A stretch of 64,000 bases of DNA from Oenanthe sinensis (GCA_028671895.1 CM053802.1:15383631-15447630); one strand, 5' to 3'; counted from the stretch's first letter, positions 18,579-31,560 are shown. Numbers and translations are program-made. The notes: generated by a model from the sequence alone, not told the origin.

Positions 18579-19675
18579 TGTTCTAGATAGCCAAGTAGAA
18601 CATTTCTATGTAGAAATTCTACTTAGATGTTCGAGATAGCCAAGTAGAACATTTCTATGTAGAAATTCTACTTAATGTTCTAGATAGAACCTAAGTAGAA
18701 ATTCTGGAGTTAGAAATATTTTCTAAGTCAGAAGTTCTACTTAATGTTCTACATAGAGCCTAAGTAGAACATTTCTATGTAGAAATTCTACTTAATGTTC
18801 TAGATAGAACCTAAGTAGAAATTCTGGAGTTAGAAATATTTTCTAAGTCAGAAGTTCTACTTAATGTTCTACATAGAGCCTAAGTAGAACATTTCTATGT
18901 AGAAATTCTACTTAATGTTCTAGATAGAACCTAAGTAGAAATTCTGGAGTTAGAAATATTTTCTAAGTCAGAAGTTCTACTTAATGTTCTACATAGAGCC
19001 TAAGTAGAACATTTCTATGTAGAAATTCTACTTAATGTTCTAGATAGAACCTAAGTAGAAATTCTGGAGTTAGAAATATTTTCTAAGTCAGAAGTTCTAC
19101 TTAATGTTCTACATAGAGCCTAAGTAGAACATTTCTATGTAGAAATTCTACTTAATGTTCTAGATAGAACCTAAGTAGAAATTCTGGAGTTAGAAATATT
19201 TTCTAAGTCAGAAGTTCTACTTAATGTTCTACATAGAGCCTAAGTAGAACATTTCTATGTAGAAATTCTACTTAATGTTCTAGATAGAACCTAAGTAAAA
19301 ATTCTGGAGTTAGAAATATTTTCTAAGTTAGAAGTTCTACTTAATGTTCTACATAGAGCCTAAGTAGAACATTTCTATGTAGAAATTCTACTTAATGTTC
19401 TAGATAGAACCTAAGTAGAAATTCTGGAGTTAGAAATATTTTCTAAGTCAGAAGTTCTACTTAATGTTCTAGATAGAGCCTAAGTAGAACATTTCTATGT
19501 AGAAATTCTACTTAATGTTCTAGATAGAACCTAAGTAGAAATTCTGGAGTTAGAAATATTTTCTAAGTCAGAAGTTCTACTTAATGTTCTAGATAGAGCC
19601 TAAGTAGAACATTTCTATGTAGAATTTCTACTTGATGTTCTAGATAGAGTCTATGTAGAACATTTCTATGTAGAA
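18579..19675 (+). repeat. 120-bp tandem array after the primer site of element B
   Basis: About eight near-identical 120-bp units start at 18661, 18781, 18901, 19021, 19141, 19261, 19381 and 19501, with partial units on both sides. Each unit is built from shorter words such as aagtagaac and ttctactta, which are inverted copies of each other, so the RNA can fold strongly. Only a few single-base differences separate units, suggesting recent expansion. Confidence 0.95.
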
Positions 19676-20640
19676 TTTTTTTTCTTTGAAGCCTGTTTCA
19701 ACATGACACATGGCTACATAGTTTAACTTCTATTTAAAACAAAAATTGTTTTTCTCTCAAATTGTTTTTAGTTTAATAATTAATTTAATAATTAAATTTG
19801 AATTTAATTATATAAAATATTTTGAAATTAATTTTTTAAATTTAAATAATTTATTTTTCAAGTTTATTTTACATCTTGAAAAATATTTTATTTTCTTTCA
19901 AATTTTAGAGTCAAATATTTTATATTTTTAATATTCTTAGTTGAGAATTTTATTAATTTGAAAACTAAAATTAATTTTAAAATCCAATTTAATTTCTTTT
20001 GAGTTTAATATTCTTAAAATTATTTTGAGAATTATTTTTGAGGTTTAATAATTTATTTTTCATAAAACTTTAATTACAAATTTTATAAAACTCTTTGGAA
20101 ATATTTTTGGATTGAAATAATTTTTTTTCATGAACATTTTAAATGTTTTGAGAATTTAGTATTTCTATTTCAAAATTATGTTTTCGAGTTGTTTTATTTT
20201 AATTATAATTTAAGCTTGGAAGTTTTAATTATAAATCTCATAAAACTTTTTGGAAAATCATTTTGGTTGAAATAATTTATTTTCAAGAATATCTAAGATG
20301 ACTTGAAAATTTATTATTTTTATATCAAACTTATATTTTCTATCTGTTTTATTTTAATTATAATTGAAACTGTTTGGATTATAAATTCTATAAAATTCTT
20401 TGGAAATTAATTTTGATTTGAAATAATTTCTTTTTCAGGATTATTTAATATACCTTGAAAATTTTGTTATCTCTATATCAAAACTTTCTTTTCGAATTTT
20501 ATTTTATTTATAATTTGAAATTGAGAAATTTATTATTATTTATCAAAAATGCATTTTCAATTTATTTTGATTATTTAAATTCCAAAAAAAATTAAATACT
20601 TCTGTTTGAATAAAATGTTTTATTAAACGAAACAACAGGA
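19676..20640 (+). other. AT-rich non-coding part of element B leader
   Basis: Very AT-rich, with recurrent words such as gaaataattt and attataattt and no long ORF. The counterpart in B' is 48850-49780. I see no gene. Confidence 0.7.
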
Positions 20641-21240
20641 GTTGATTCTTCGTTCGTTGAGGACAAACGAACTGACTGAAGAACATTCTAATGGAGTTGA
20701 GACCTGATCTTACCATTGGAGATGTATTTCTACATCGGTCTACTCAGTGGATCATTTGGTTATTGAAAGGGGATTAGTTCATTTAGGGAAGAGTCTTCGA
20801 TCAGTGGTTTTCGAATCAATATTTGAAGAATTTGGGATTTTGAAAAGGAATTCAGTTTATCGGTCAAAGAACCAAAACAACAATTGAAGATTTGGTTAAA
20901 GGACATCAGTGGCAGAAATACACAAGGTTTGATTATCACTAACATATGATAATCAAGGGGTTATTGCTACGCATACAAAGAAGAGTGATCTTTTCAAGCA
21001 GAACATGAGACATTCTATGTCGGGGTCTTTAAGCAGAACAATCAGGTATCAGTTTGGGTTGAAGCAGGAACATCATTGGTTATTGAGGTCAAATGCAAGG
21101 ATACTTCCATGAGTGTCAGTAGAATGGAAATTGATTTGGATCAATTGATTATCACTCGAGATGGAATGCTAAGCATCGCTCAGGTATACTTTCCAACTAG
21201 TTTATACTTGTTTGATTCAATTATAGAGTATTAAGTGTTG
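20640..21240 (+). other. Low-divergence segment of element B with a conserved hairpin
   Basis: Compared by eye with B' (48240-48840), the part 20988-21220 shows only about three differences in 230 bp, whereas 23480-23803 shows about 14 substitutions plus a 3-bp gap in 324. A 10-bp perfect stem, ttgattatca / tgataatcaa, lies at 20929-20956 with an 8-nt loop. An open frame of about 80 codons (20991-21230) follows the hairpin but has no ATG near its start. It might be a packaging or dimerisation signal or a captured exon; neither can be proved. Confidence 0.5.
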
Positions 21241-24200
21241 AACTGCATTATATTATAAGTTTGATGTAATGCATGTCTCACCTTGATTTCTATATAAATT
21301 AGATAACTTATGCTAGTTTGTTAGTGTTGCTTGTTTATCAGTATTTGACTTCATGATTAGATCTTGTGTGATTTAATGCTTGCTTTACGATAATTGATCA
21401 TGTTAGCATATAGAGTCTTAGGTATTTGTAGGGGTACATTTACCGGAAAGAGTATTTGCTGCATGCTAAGTGCCTTGATGTTTTCATTGTCTATAATCTG
21501 TTTATACTCGTATGGTTGTATTAAATGCTATATCTGATCATGTGCTTGTTAAGATGAGTTTGTTTCTAATTTGGGAATTGCCTAGGAGTCAGTATATTAA
21601 ACCATGAATTAAATTTTTTTTAAAATTTAAATTGACTCAGGTAATTAGAGATAATATAATGTTAAAGTGAACAACAAAGGTGAATTAGAAGAATTAGGAA
21701 TCTGGGTGATTTATTCTTCTATGACTACATATATGTACGACATGATTCTTATAGACTGCTAGTCCACCTTAAGTTAGGTTGGGATCACTGAGCTCATAGC
21801 CAACACTACTTGTTGAGGCTGATATAGACGAGGAGTGATCAGTCAGATAAGAATGAGCATGTTGAACTTGAATGCTTTGTTGTTAACTATGTTTAGAAAT
21901 ATCTCTAACCCTTGGACTCAATCAAATTGAGGACCATGTGTCTTAATCATTTGTGAATGCAGAGTATCTTTCAACTTGTAGAAGTTATATATCTCTGACA
22001 TTTTCATGTTCGAGGCATGTAATTACTTTTGCTTTGGTATTCAAATGGTTAAGCAAGGTTACCTATTTCTCTTGAATGATCTGAAGCACAATATTAAGGA
22101 AGACCTAGGGGATTCTTTGTGAAGGGTTTCCTAATATTAGTTCGACGATGAACAATATTGATCGGGGTCAAGAGAAATAGAAGCTCACTCTACTGAAAGT
22201 GAGGTTATTGCTGACACAAAATTTAATGCTTATGATGAAGTCAACTATTCGTTGAAGTTTATCAGAATGGAGTTAGCTGCAACAACAAGTGATGCTCTCA
22301 CACTTGGTTTATCAACTAATACTTGGTTTATCAAGATAACGGATTCGACAGTAAAGATGAAGTTGGTGAGAAAGGACTACTTCTAATGAAATTCTTTTAA
22401 GAAGGACATTAGTGAAGTATGTCAGTTGAAGGGAAGTCAAGTCAAAGGCTACCCTGTTTAGTTTTGGTGTTTGTTCATGCATTCGATAGATGAAGCATCT
22501 CAGTGATTAATCACATTCAAAGGATTAGGCAGATTGCTGTAAGAACACTTTGAGGGCAGGTAATGGAATTTGTTGACGAATGAAGTTCTATGTTATGTCT
22601 GCACTGAAAGGAGTATTCTAGAGTAAAGTTCAGTTTCCGGACCTCATGACCAAATGGAGGAGTTAATAGGGAAATCCAGACCTTGAGTGAAATTACAAGG
22701 GTAATGGATAGACTTAAGGTTTCCTATTCACTACGGCTGAATCAGTTGACACAACAAGTCTAATCAGCAAATGTAAAGAGAAGACATCAAGTAAGATTAA
22801 TCATGCCTGAAGTCACATGGTGTGATGGAAGGCTATCTTATTTGGAGTTAAGAGCTTACACAGAGTCTGTGATTGATTTAAGATGATCTAGATGCAGTGA
22901 ACAACATCATTAAGCTCCCTATCATTCGTTTGATTTTAGCTTTGAATTTCTAAAGGTTGACATCCTGTTTAGGGCTCAAGATCAGATGACACCAGATGAA
23001 GAAAAGCTACAAGCAGCATCACAGGGGGAGCATCAGTAAGTTGGATCAACTAGTCGTGTTTGATGTTCAAAGGCTAGCAGTGCTCATTGAGTAAGAGTTG
23101 AGATTCTTAGGAGCACTTAGTGATCCAGATTGAGTGATTGCATATTAGAAAGGAAATTGTCAATTTAAAGATAATGCAAGATGATCTCAATCATATTTGA
23201 AGAAGACTACTCTACCCACTGAATATCTAAGGAAACATTAAGGACACATCTGTCATGACAAAGGGTTTTGTGTAACAACATTTCCTAGAGTCAGTTCTTG
23301 ATGAATCTGGGTAGTAGAGTAGTGATTGGTAGTGCCGTGCATGTATACGAGTATTTCATTGGATTTTCTGAGTGAATTCAATGAAGATTGAAGATGCACT
23401 AACTAATCAAGATTGAGTAGGGTTCGAATCAAGGAACTAACTCAATTCAACCAGAGGCAGATACACTTAGCACAAGGAATCAATCCATATGAAGACTTGG
23501 TATTGATACAGAAGCTGAAGGGTAGTTCAGAGTTTTATTTGAAGGTTCTACTCTGCTAGTGTCAGGACTACTGGTTTCTAGAGTGCTGAGTTTAGTGAAG
23601 CTGCTGCCAAGACCAATATCTACAAGGATATATTTGGGTGTTGAAGGTAATGCAGTTTCCTTCTGGATGAGCGTGGTATTGTTTCGAGGAACAATGTTAA
23701 CTGGTAGCTGAAAAGTTATTCCTGTCCAAAAGGAGTAAACGTCCGATCTCGAAAGGAGTAAATGTTCGATCTCTAGGGCAAAGAGGAGTAATTGTTCATT
23801 CAACGATTATACACCAGTAAAAGCTCTATTGACTAAGGTATGTCACTCTAGTCTAATATTGATTTATTTAAATGTAAAGTTTATAGAGAGTGTTCATGCT
23901 ATTTAGATGTCTACGATCTCTAGGAACTGATTATTGTTTGGCTTGTGACCACCCGGGACCTAGGGACCTAACAATGTAGCATCTCTTTGTATAGTCAATT
24001 TATATCCAGGACCTCGTACTTTGTGCTGTCATATGTTATTCATGCTATATGTATCAAATGTTTCAGCATAAGTATTTGTATATATTAATTAATTGTAATT
24101 TTATTTACTTTTAATTGTTTAATGCTAATATTAATGGAACCACTTAATATGTAGTTTAAGTGATGTAATTCATGTCTTTTGCAAAATCCATTAATATTAG

Positions 24201-27120
24201 TTGTCATTCTTTTTATATTAGTGATGTCACTTAGAATTTCTGCACTAAGTGATAAAAAGATTATTTCAAAAACACTGATATTGAAAGTAATTTACTACAT
24301 CGCGAGGGGTTGTCAAAGATCATAAATTTTAGCATTAATATTTAAAGGTATTTGATCTCTGATGCAACTAGTACCTCGAGCTTACATACATTCTGATTGT
24401 CATGAGTATTTTCAATATGCTTATGTGATAATTGTTGAGATGTAGTGTAAGAAGTTAAATGTTGTCATTCGGTCAATGTATGTTCAGTGTTTAGCGGATG
24501 CTTATGTTTTATGCTTTAGAATTACCATGATCTATATTGCAATATGTGTTTGTTTCAAACGACAAATGGTAATTGTCTAGCATAATGTAAGTATCTTATG
24601 TGTTTGATTATTTTGTAGTAAGATGCATTTTTATTACAAAATGATTGAATGATGTTAGTACTTTTGAATGTCTTGTCATTCATATCTTTGATAATTCATT
24701 AGTATTAACATATGTTTTTCATTCTTTAAAACTTGAATGCATAAAGAAATTTCTTGTCTATTTCTTGTGAAAAATGTTTTATCTAAACATGCATTTATTT
24801 GCCAGAGAATGAAAAGCCACTAAAAGTTTTTTTTTAAACTCCCTTTGAAAGAGAAAATTTCTTGAGGATTATCTTTCTATTTCAAAATCATATATCCTCT
24901 CTCACTAAATATTTTGTAATGAAAACTGTTTTCTCTCCACGATTTGTTTAAATAAAGTTACTTGATAACTTGTAACTTAGGTTGCATGGTATCAGGATAT
25001 TTTATTTGAGTAAATTTTTTTGATCTTGAGGTATCAATCATTGGTAAAACGTTTTTCTAAACTCTTGTTAATGTCTGTTTCACATTGACCTGTAGTATTA
25101 AAACAATGGTTATTTGCTTTGGGATTAGTGCCTTGGACTGTATGACTAAAGCATTCATTCGATTTTTTTTAAAATGATTTATGTTTTAAGTCGGAGATAA
25201 TATCCGATAAGAATGAATTGCAAAACAATTTCTGAAAACATACAGTGAGCAAGATGAAATAGATTTGAGTTATTAATCAAAATGTTTTTGTTAAAAGAGT
25301 TGAATTTCAATTGGATATTTGTCTAAGAGAAATTCAAAAGAACACTTTTGTTAATCTGTTAAACTTTTTCTAAAATTGTGAGTTTATGAAATTTGGCTTA
25401 ATATTCTTTTACCTATTCTTTATTAATTCCCACATTTTAGCTCTGGTGTATTGTTTCTTGATGACACATTGCTTCGATGCTATATGTCTGAGAAGGAATA
25501 GAGAATAAGTTTAATCATACTCTACCAAATTTTATATAGCTCTGATCAACTCTATCTATTTAGCCGTAATGGCTTGGCCTAAGTGGCTATAGGGGAAGGT
25601 CAAGAAGTTGAATAATCCATCAATTTCTAACCAAGGCCTTAGTACTAAACACTATCATTCTAATTCAAACTTTCAACCCTTGGTGATATAAGGAACTTAT
25701 ATAGATTAGCGGTTGTTAAGGGAGAAACTGCACTTGATGCAGCAAATAAGGATGAAGTCGGAAGTGCACCCACAGCTCTACCTCTCGAGAAGGAAAGAAG
25801 TATACAAATTGAGGTATCTGTAGCTCATCTGTATTCTCTCAAAAGGATGCAGAGCTGAAAAGGCAATAAAACTGTCTCTGGAATCATTCTCTCAACAGGG
25901 TGAGTCCATTGAAATTCGCTCGTCAGCCAGAGCATCTTGTAATGAGTCAAGCACACCACTAGCGTTCACGCTGATGGTAAGCCTAAACAGATAAATTCTA
26001 TGAACACATTGCAAGAAGTGCACATTGTGAGGTATAGGTAAAACCCCTAAACTTCTTTGTTTACCATTCATGGTGAATGAAGTTGTTGAGCCACCTTCAC
26101 AGGTGTTTGAGGGAAACTTGGATTTCTTGCCATATATTAGAATCCTTTTCAACCTTCCTAGGAGGAACAGTCTTAGTTCCCTAACGGGATTTCACATCCG
26201 CAGAGCAATCTGTTGATGTTGAGAGGCAATCACTAACAGTTTTCTATGACTGAAAATAGTGAGTTAATTCATCTTCACAGGTGATTGAGAGAGATGTTTG
26301 TACACGTCTACTCTCCCAGGAATTCAAGTTCTGGAATACATGGATCGCTCACAACTTAAAGGCATATCACCGTCAACGATCCAGTGCATGGATTTGCATA
26401 TGGGGAGTCGGTTGATGCTTAGATAGCTGCTAGTACGCATACCACATTCAACGATCCAGTGCATGGATTTGCATATGGGGAGATTGTTGATGCTGAAAGT
26501 AGTTGAGCAACAACTCGTAGACTATGATTCAGTTGGTTTACCAATTTGATGAGTCTTTTGAGGATCAGGGTATTGGGATTTCAGTCACTCCTGGAATGGA
26601 GGAGATTCCAATTTTAGAAGGGTTATTCCCCGACAACGAGCCACGTGTGCATGGATTTGCTCATGGTGAGTTGGGTGATGACCTAACTGAAACTCTGTCT
26701 GAGATTCCATCTCAGAACCTAGATCTTTAGTGATCGACAACATGCTACAGTCAACGATCCATAATATCTTGGTGAGACTAGCATGGATTTACTTGCAGGT
26801 ACAAATTGCTATAAATGGAATGAGTGCAAGTAAGGGAGAGAAACACTTGAGTGAAGTGAGGGAGTGATACACTTGAGTGAGAGAAATAGGGAGAGAAGTG
26901 AGTGGAACACTTACGCTTGAAAGTGTAAACACCAACAGAACGTAGTAGAAGTGAGGAAACCATAGACCAAACACTAACCTTGCTACTATGCTTGAATCCT
27001 GTTACTGAATTTTCCAGCTCTGAAATGTTGAAGAGATTCTTTTCTGGAAGACAAGCTGAAGAAGAGTCTAGCTGAAGCTTAGTGGGAATGTCCAAACTAT
27101 TACCTTTCGGTCTATTAATT
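21241..27120 (+). other. Non-coding interior of element B
   Basis: No frame longer than about 107 codons and no recognisable retroelement or host protein. Short ORFs shared with B' (23480-23803 antisense; 26524-26730 sense) differ mainly by amino-acid-changing substitutions, so they look neutral. Two copies of a gatccagtgcatggatttgcatatgggga unit occur near 26380-26482, with a third, weaker copy near 26640. Confidence 0.65.
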
Positions 27121-28385
27121 CATGTTGTTCTCAATCTCAAAGAGGGAGACATTAATTTTTAGGCCTAAGGAGGATTTTATGTTCAATTGAAAGAGAGTTT
27201 CTTATTCGATTGGATGTAGATGATACTTTTATTATTTTAAAGGATATTCTCAACTAAGGGGGAGAATTTGGTGATACAAGAAACGAGATCTCTTGGTGAT
27301 ACAAGAAACGAGATCCGTCAATCCTATCTTGTGGAGGTTACTTAGAGGATAAATAAAGACACAAGGGTGGATTGGAGCTTGCATGAACTAAGGGGGAATT
27401 AGATAAAATTGAAACCTTAGTGATGCAATGGAGAAATTACTAAGGGGGAGTTTCTTAGTAATTGGTTGGAGCCTAATCCTTAAAGGTGTTGTAGATTTAA
27501 CTGATTTTTCGTCTGAAGTGGAGAAGTTACTTTTTGTCAAATGGGAAGAAGTTACTTGTCGTACTAAGGGAGAGAAGTTATGGAGAATATTAACATCTTG
27601 GTTTGCAATGCTATATCTTATTCTGAAAAGATATCTACGGGATTTTGCTCTATTTGTTTGAAGATCTGTCCTTGGAACATTCTTAAGAGAGGTTTGGTAG
27701 AAGAATTCTTTCTAGCAAGATCAATGAATGAAAATGAAGATTTCTTTGAAGAGTATCAACTCAGGGGGAGTTTTTGCTAAGTAGAAGTTTTCTTTGTAAA
27801 GAAGAATGTGAAGGAGATTTTCAAGGGGCATCTGAGAAGTGTCCAAGTGTGTTCTATTTCTTGTTTCAGTGATAGATGAAGTCAGTGGAGTAGTGCAGGG
27901 AAGAAAGAAAAATATGTTTCCTGGAAATAGAACATCCTGAAGAAAAAGAAGAAGTGACTTTCATTCTAAGAGAGAACAACCTTAAGGGGAGATTGAGTTG
28001 ACCTCTTATGGGGAACATAGAGAGCTGTATGTTCTAGTTCGAATTGCAAGATAAACAAGAATGATTGTTCAGAAGTCTTTACTAATGATTTGTTTCTTTA
28101 TTGAAAGAACCCCATCTTTGAAGAACATTGAAGTGGAGGAAGCTAAAGGAAAATGAAATTCAGAAATTCATCATTCATTTTCAGCAACTCAGGAAATCTG
28201 GATTTAACTGATTATATCTTTCCAGAACCTTTTGTATATTATTTTCATGTCCAGTACTTTAATTGTTTCTTGTATGTTAGTTGAGTTATCCTCTAGTAGT
28301 TAATTTTATTTAATTGCTTTTGGGGGAGATTGTAAATGGAAATAGTATTTGATTGCTATTCCATATCAACCAAATAGGGGGAGAT
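27120..28385 (+). promoter_or_regulatory. Multiple polypurine-tract-like motifs before the 3' LTR of element B
   Basis: Eight or nine copies of a (ta)agggggaga-type motif: near 27256, 27389, 27441, 27564, 27761, 27983, 28322 and 28374. The last directly abuts the 3' LTR and is the working polypurine tract (28374-28385). Extra polypurine motifs upstream of the true tract have been reported for sireviruses. Their spacing here is irregular, 50-340 bp. The same set is present inverted in B' (41173-42370). Confidence 0.7.
28374..28385 (+). other. Polypurine tract of element B
   Basis: aatagggggagat directly before TGAAAGG of the 3' LTR; primer for plus-strand cDNA. Confidence 0.88.
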
Positions 28386-29821
28386 TGAAAGGGGAGATAG
28401 GAGTGAAGGGAAGTAACTCACTGCACTTTCATGTGTACTAGAAATGCTAAATGTAATCTCTATGTAATGGTTGATGATAACTCAACAATAGAACAGGACA
28501 TGTAAATATGCAGGTGCACAGAAATCTTGAATCACAGAGTTCAGTTAAGACAAAGTATTAAGGGATCATCTACAGACTTGAAGCCCATTGGAAGAAGTTC
28601 ATTAACATGTTCATGCCTCAGTGGAGAATAAAAGATATTGATATCTATTCAAGGATGTGGAAACTATAGAAGATTGTCTTAGTCTATGAAGATTTTAGTG
28701 CATTATAATCGAAGCTACAAGTAAGGTTTGCAAAGAGGAATGTGGAATCATGTTCAGAATCAAGAGCCCCTATCAAGACTAGTCACTTATGAACCAGACC
28801 GTTGCATCAAGTGTCAGGACATTGGAGGCAAGCTCTCGTCGGTTAATATGATTTTAATCATTCTAAAGTTGTTGGTTTTCTTGAGTCATGTGGAGGATCA
28901 ACAAAGGTGGTAAATCAGTGTTGGAGAAATGTCAACCTGATTGGATATTACTAAAGCTTCACAGATTAGAAGGCCAAATACTTGGACGTGGTGGAGTCAC
29001 GTATACGGGGCCAAGTATTTGGATAAGGAAGTCTACACAAATTGAAGAGTGGAATGGAAATATTTAATTTAGTTAAATAAAGTATTTATTTAATTATTTA
29101 TATATTTTATAAATAAAGATATTCTTTATTTATATTTTATATATTTATTAAATATTACTTTTACATTAAATATTTCCAAAGGCATGCTTGGCACATGACT
29201 TTGAAGATATGATTTGAGTGGACAAAAGTAAAAGGTGGAAAAACAAAAAGCAACACCTTTTTCAATATAAAAAGAAAAAAACTCAAGTCTCCATCTGAAG
29301 TGGTCAGGGTGTGTATCCGGATGAAAAAAAGAAAAGGGGAGAGAGAGAAAAATTATTTTTCTCTCCCCCATGGCCATACTCCATATCTTGAATATTATGG
29401 GGCCATGAATTTCTTTGTTTCACCACTCATCTATTCTTCTATTGTAAAAATTGCTAAATCTTGTTTAGAAGATAGGTTTGATTTTTGTCTCCTAGATCTA
29501 GAATTTGTAATATTTTTAGAGGAGCCAAAAATCATTTCTTTGTTGTGTTCTTGAGCTTTTGTTCTTGAACTTGTTGTAGCATCTACCCCACTTCAATGAA
29601 TATAAAGTTATATTCTTGGATCGTTTTGTGTTGTGTGTTTTGGATGATTTACCGTTCATTATCTTGGTTATTTTAATGGTGTTCTTGAGGTTGAAGAAGA
29701 TGATGAACAGTACCTGGGTTTGAACCAAAGTAATTTTTATGTTGTCCCAAAAATAAATAAAAGTTAGATTTTTATTTGGGAATCGTATTCACCCCCCCTC
29801 TACGATCTCCAGGACCTAACA
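28386..29821 (+). repeat. 3' LTR of element B
   Basis: 1436 bp, near-identical to the 5' LTR, ending CAGGACCTAACA and followed by the duplication gctat (29822-29826). Confidence 0.95.
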
Positions 29822-29826
29822 GCTAT

Positions 29827-30872
29827 GAATCGTATGAGGAATATGAATGATAGATATAGGATTTAACCCTCCAATTCGAGGAGTGATATTATTGGCCTCT
29901 TAATTGAGTGAGACTATGAAATGCATGGCCATGCTCAAATATTGATTTGTTTAAATAGTCTACTCATTGATCAAGGAAACCGAGATTAAACGTTGAAGAG
30001 GATGACACTATACATGCCTCGAGTTTGATCTATAATATAAGGTTAAAGGGATTATATTACATGGAACATTATTCACGAAAGGTTTAATTGAATCACCAAT
30101 TATTATTGTTACTTGGGTAGCAATGATGTATTACTAGATGCCGCTCATTGTTTATAATTTTATTATTAGATAATAAAATTATTGTCAACATAATAATAAT
30201 CTAAAGGGTCACACACAAAGAACGTCAAAACGGAGGTTTATTTAAATTATGAATTTAAATATATTATTGTTTATTCGAATTTAATTATTAAATTAATTAA
30301 GTGGGACTTGGTTAATTATATTAGAATTCGGATTTAATAAGTATTATTATTATTCAAATTTAATTATTGAATTAATTAAGTGGGACTTGATTAATTATAT
30401 TAGAATTTAGATTTAATAATAATAATAACCCAAAGTCATAATGGGTTTTGGAAACCACATGGATTAGGGTTAGGCCCAAAATCTCTCTCTCCCCTATATA
30501 TACATAATGATGTATAGTATTAGGGTTTAATCATCAAATTTCGTTTTAGAGAAAAACCCTAGCTGCTCAACATCAAGAGAGGCTAGAGAAAGAGAGAGAG
30601 AGAGGCAAACAATTCGGCTAGTACCGACTCCGGTGATCGTAGGACGATCGGGCGTTCGTGTGGACTTCTTTGGAGAACAAATCTTTGCAACAAAGGGCTG
30701 CTGTGATTCATCTTTTATGGACCTCCATTAAACAACATACGGAAAGCTTTGTTAAGGTACAGACTTCTTCACCATAATCATCCAACGTTATACATGGATC
30801 CTGCGATTGAGTTTCGATTTTTTTATTGTTTTTACGTTAATTCCGCTGCGTTTTCATGTCCGAAACCCTTCA
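29827..30872 (+). repeat. LTR A2, 3' part
   Basis: Continues the family A LTR from gaatcgtatgagg to cgaaacccttca, with a likely TATA box TATATATAC at 30495-30503. Relative to A1 it carries a local duplication of about 60 bp near 30280-30400 (gaattaattaagtgggacttg occurs twice). Followed by duplication gttgc (30873-30877). Confidence 0.87.
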
Positions 30873-31560
30873 GTTGCATTCAAGGATGCTCTTGCTGCTA
30901 TCACTACTAATCAAGCCAATATCCAAACTACAGTCTCTAATCTAACTACCAAGGTTGATTCAGTCATTGCAGCACATGCCAATATCTCCACAGTGCTTGA
31001 ACAGATTCTTTTGGCTGTCACAGGAAGTGATGATGTCAAAAAAGGGGAGAAGAAAGTTGGTGATTCTTCCAGGAGAAATAAGGATGATGTGTGCAAGGAT
31101 GCCTAAAAGAGAGTTAAAAGGAGGAGAGATGATGATGATAAAGCTGGTGATAGTTCTCATGGTCCTAGGGATCTTGGTGATGTGCAACAAAAATAATATG
31201 TAATGGCTGGAATAGCAAAAACTTAAACACACCAGGCAGGGTCTGGACATGGGAAGTCAGAGTCTAAGCCAGACTCTCATAAGCAAAAGAAAAAGCCAGA
31301 CTTTGATGAGGTCAAAAAACCTACTTACTGGCAATGTAGTCAATCTAATCTGCAACTGAGAGCCAAAAAGAAGACAGGACTTGGAGGTTTTGAAGAATCT
31401 GACATTGATAGAACATCAACACTATCCAGGGATCCTCAATCCTTGACAGATAGGCAATTTGAAAAGATCACACAAAAGCACTTAAACAAAGTGGTGTCTG
31501 CTAAAATTGTTTATAATGTTTTTGAAAGAAAGATGCTAGAAGGTACATAAAAAGTAAAGA
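30873..31560 (+). pseudogene. Element E: third-ORF-type pseudogene, 3' part
   Basis: The frame resumes with FKDALAAITTNQANIQTTVS, a coiled-coil-like stretch that continues the pattern at the end of the 5' part. A Lys/Asp-rich linker and a short C-terminal region follow, with stops near 31106, 31198 and 31223. The SDS-type word agactctg recurs here as in the 5' part. No polypurine tract or LTR of E is visible downstream, so the element end was lost or lies in the unassigned AT-rich DNA. Confidence 0.55.

Larger units (their letters stand above)
17007..29821 (+). mobile_element. Element B: complete 12.8-kb non-autonomous LTR retrotransposon
   Basis: Two LTRs (17007-18444 and 28386-29821), a perfect tRNA-Met primer site, a polypurine tract and a 5-bp duplication define a complete element. 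The 9.9-kb interior has no gag, protease, integrase or RT that I can recognise on either strand. It must therefore be mobilised by another element, as in large retrotransposon derivatives (LARDs). LTR ends, primer site, and repeated polypurine motifs before the 3' LTR point to a SIRE-type partner. Reading the LTRs side by side gives about 8 substitutions and one 2-nt gap (about 0.6 percent). At commonly used plant rates of 0.65-1.3 x10^-8 this is roughly 0.2-0.4 million years. Confidence 0.92.

Noticed and set aside
18579..19675. 120-bp array (and the 14-bp array at 49887-50085) as a CRISPR-like array
   Set aside because: Units are contiguous without unique spacers, lie inside a plant retroelement and have no cas genes.
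23480..23803. Antisense ORF of 107 codons, also present in B' (45682-46002)
   Set aside because: Between the two copies I count about 12 amino-acid-changing and 2 silent substitutions plus a codon gap, which fits neutral drift, not a gene.
26524..26730. Sense ORF of 68 codons in B, matched in B' (42779-42985)
   Set aside because: All five differences I see change the amino acid and none is silent; no known domain.
12231..30872. A1 and A2 as the two LTRs of one element carrying a captured gene (E)
   Set aside because: A2 alone is flanked by gttgc on both sides, the E frame resumes beyond it, and no primer site follows A1. Two solo LTRs explain it better.
30911..31250. Minus-strand ORFs opposite the E remnant
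   Set aside because: Shadow frames of the decayed plus-strand coiled-coil sequence.
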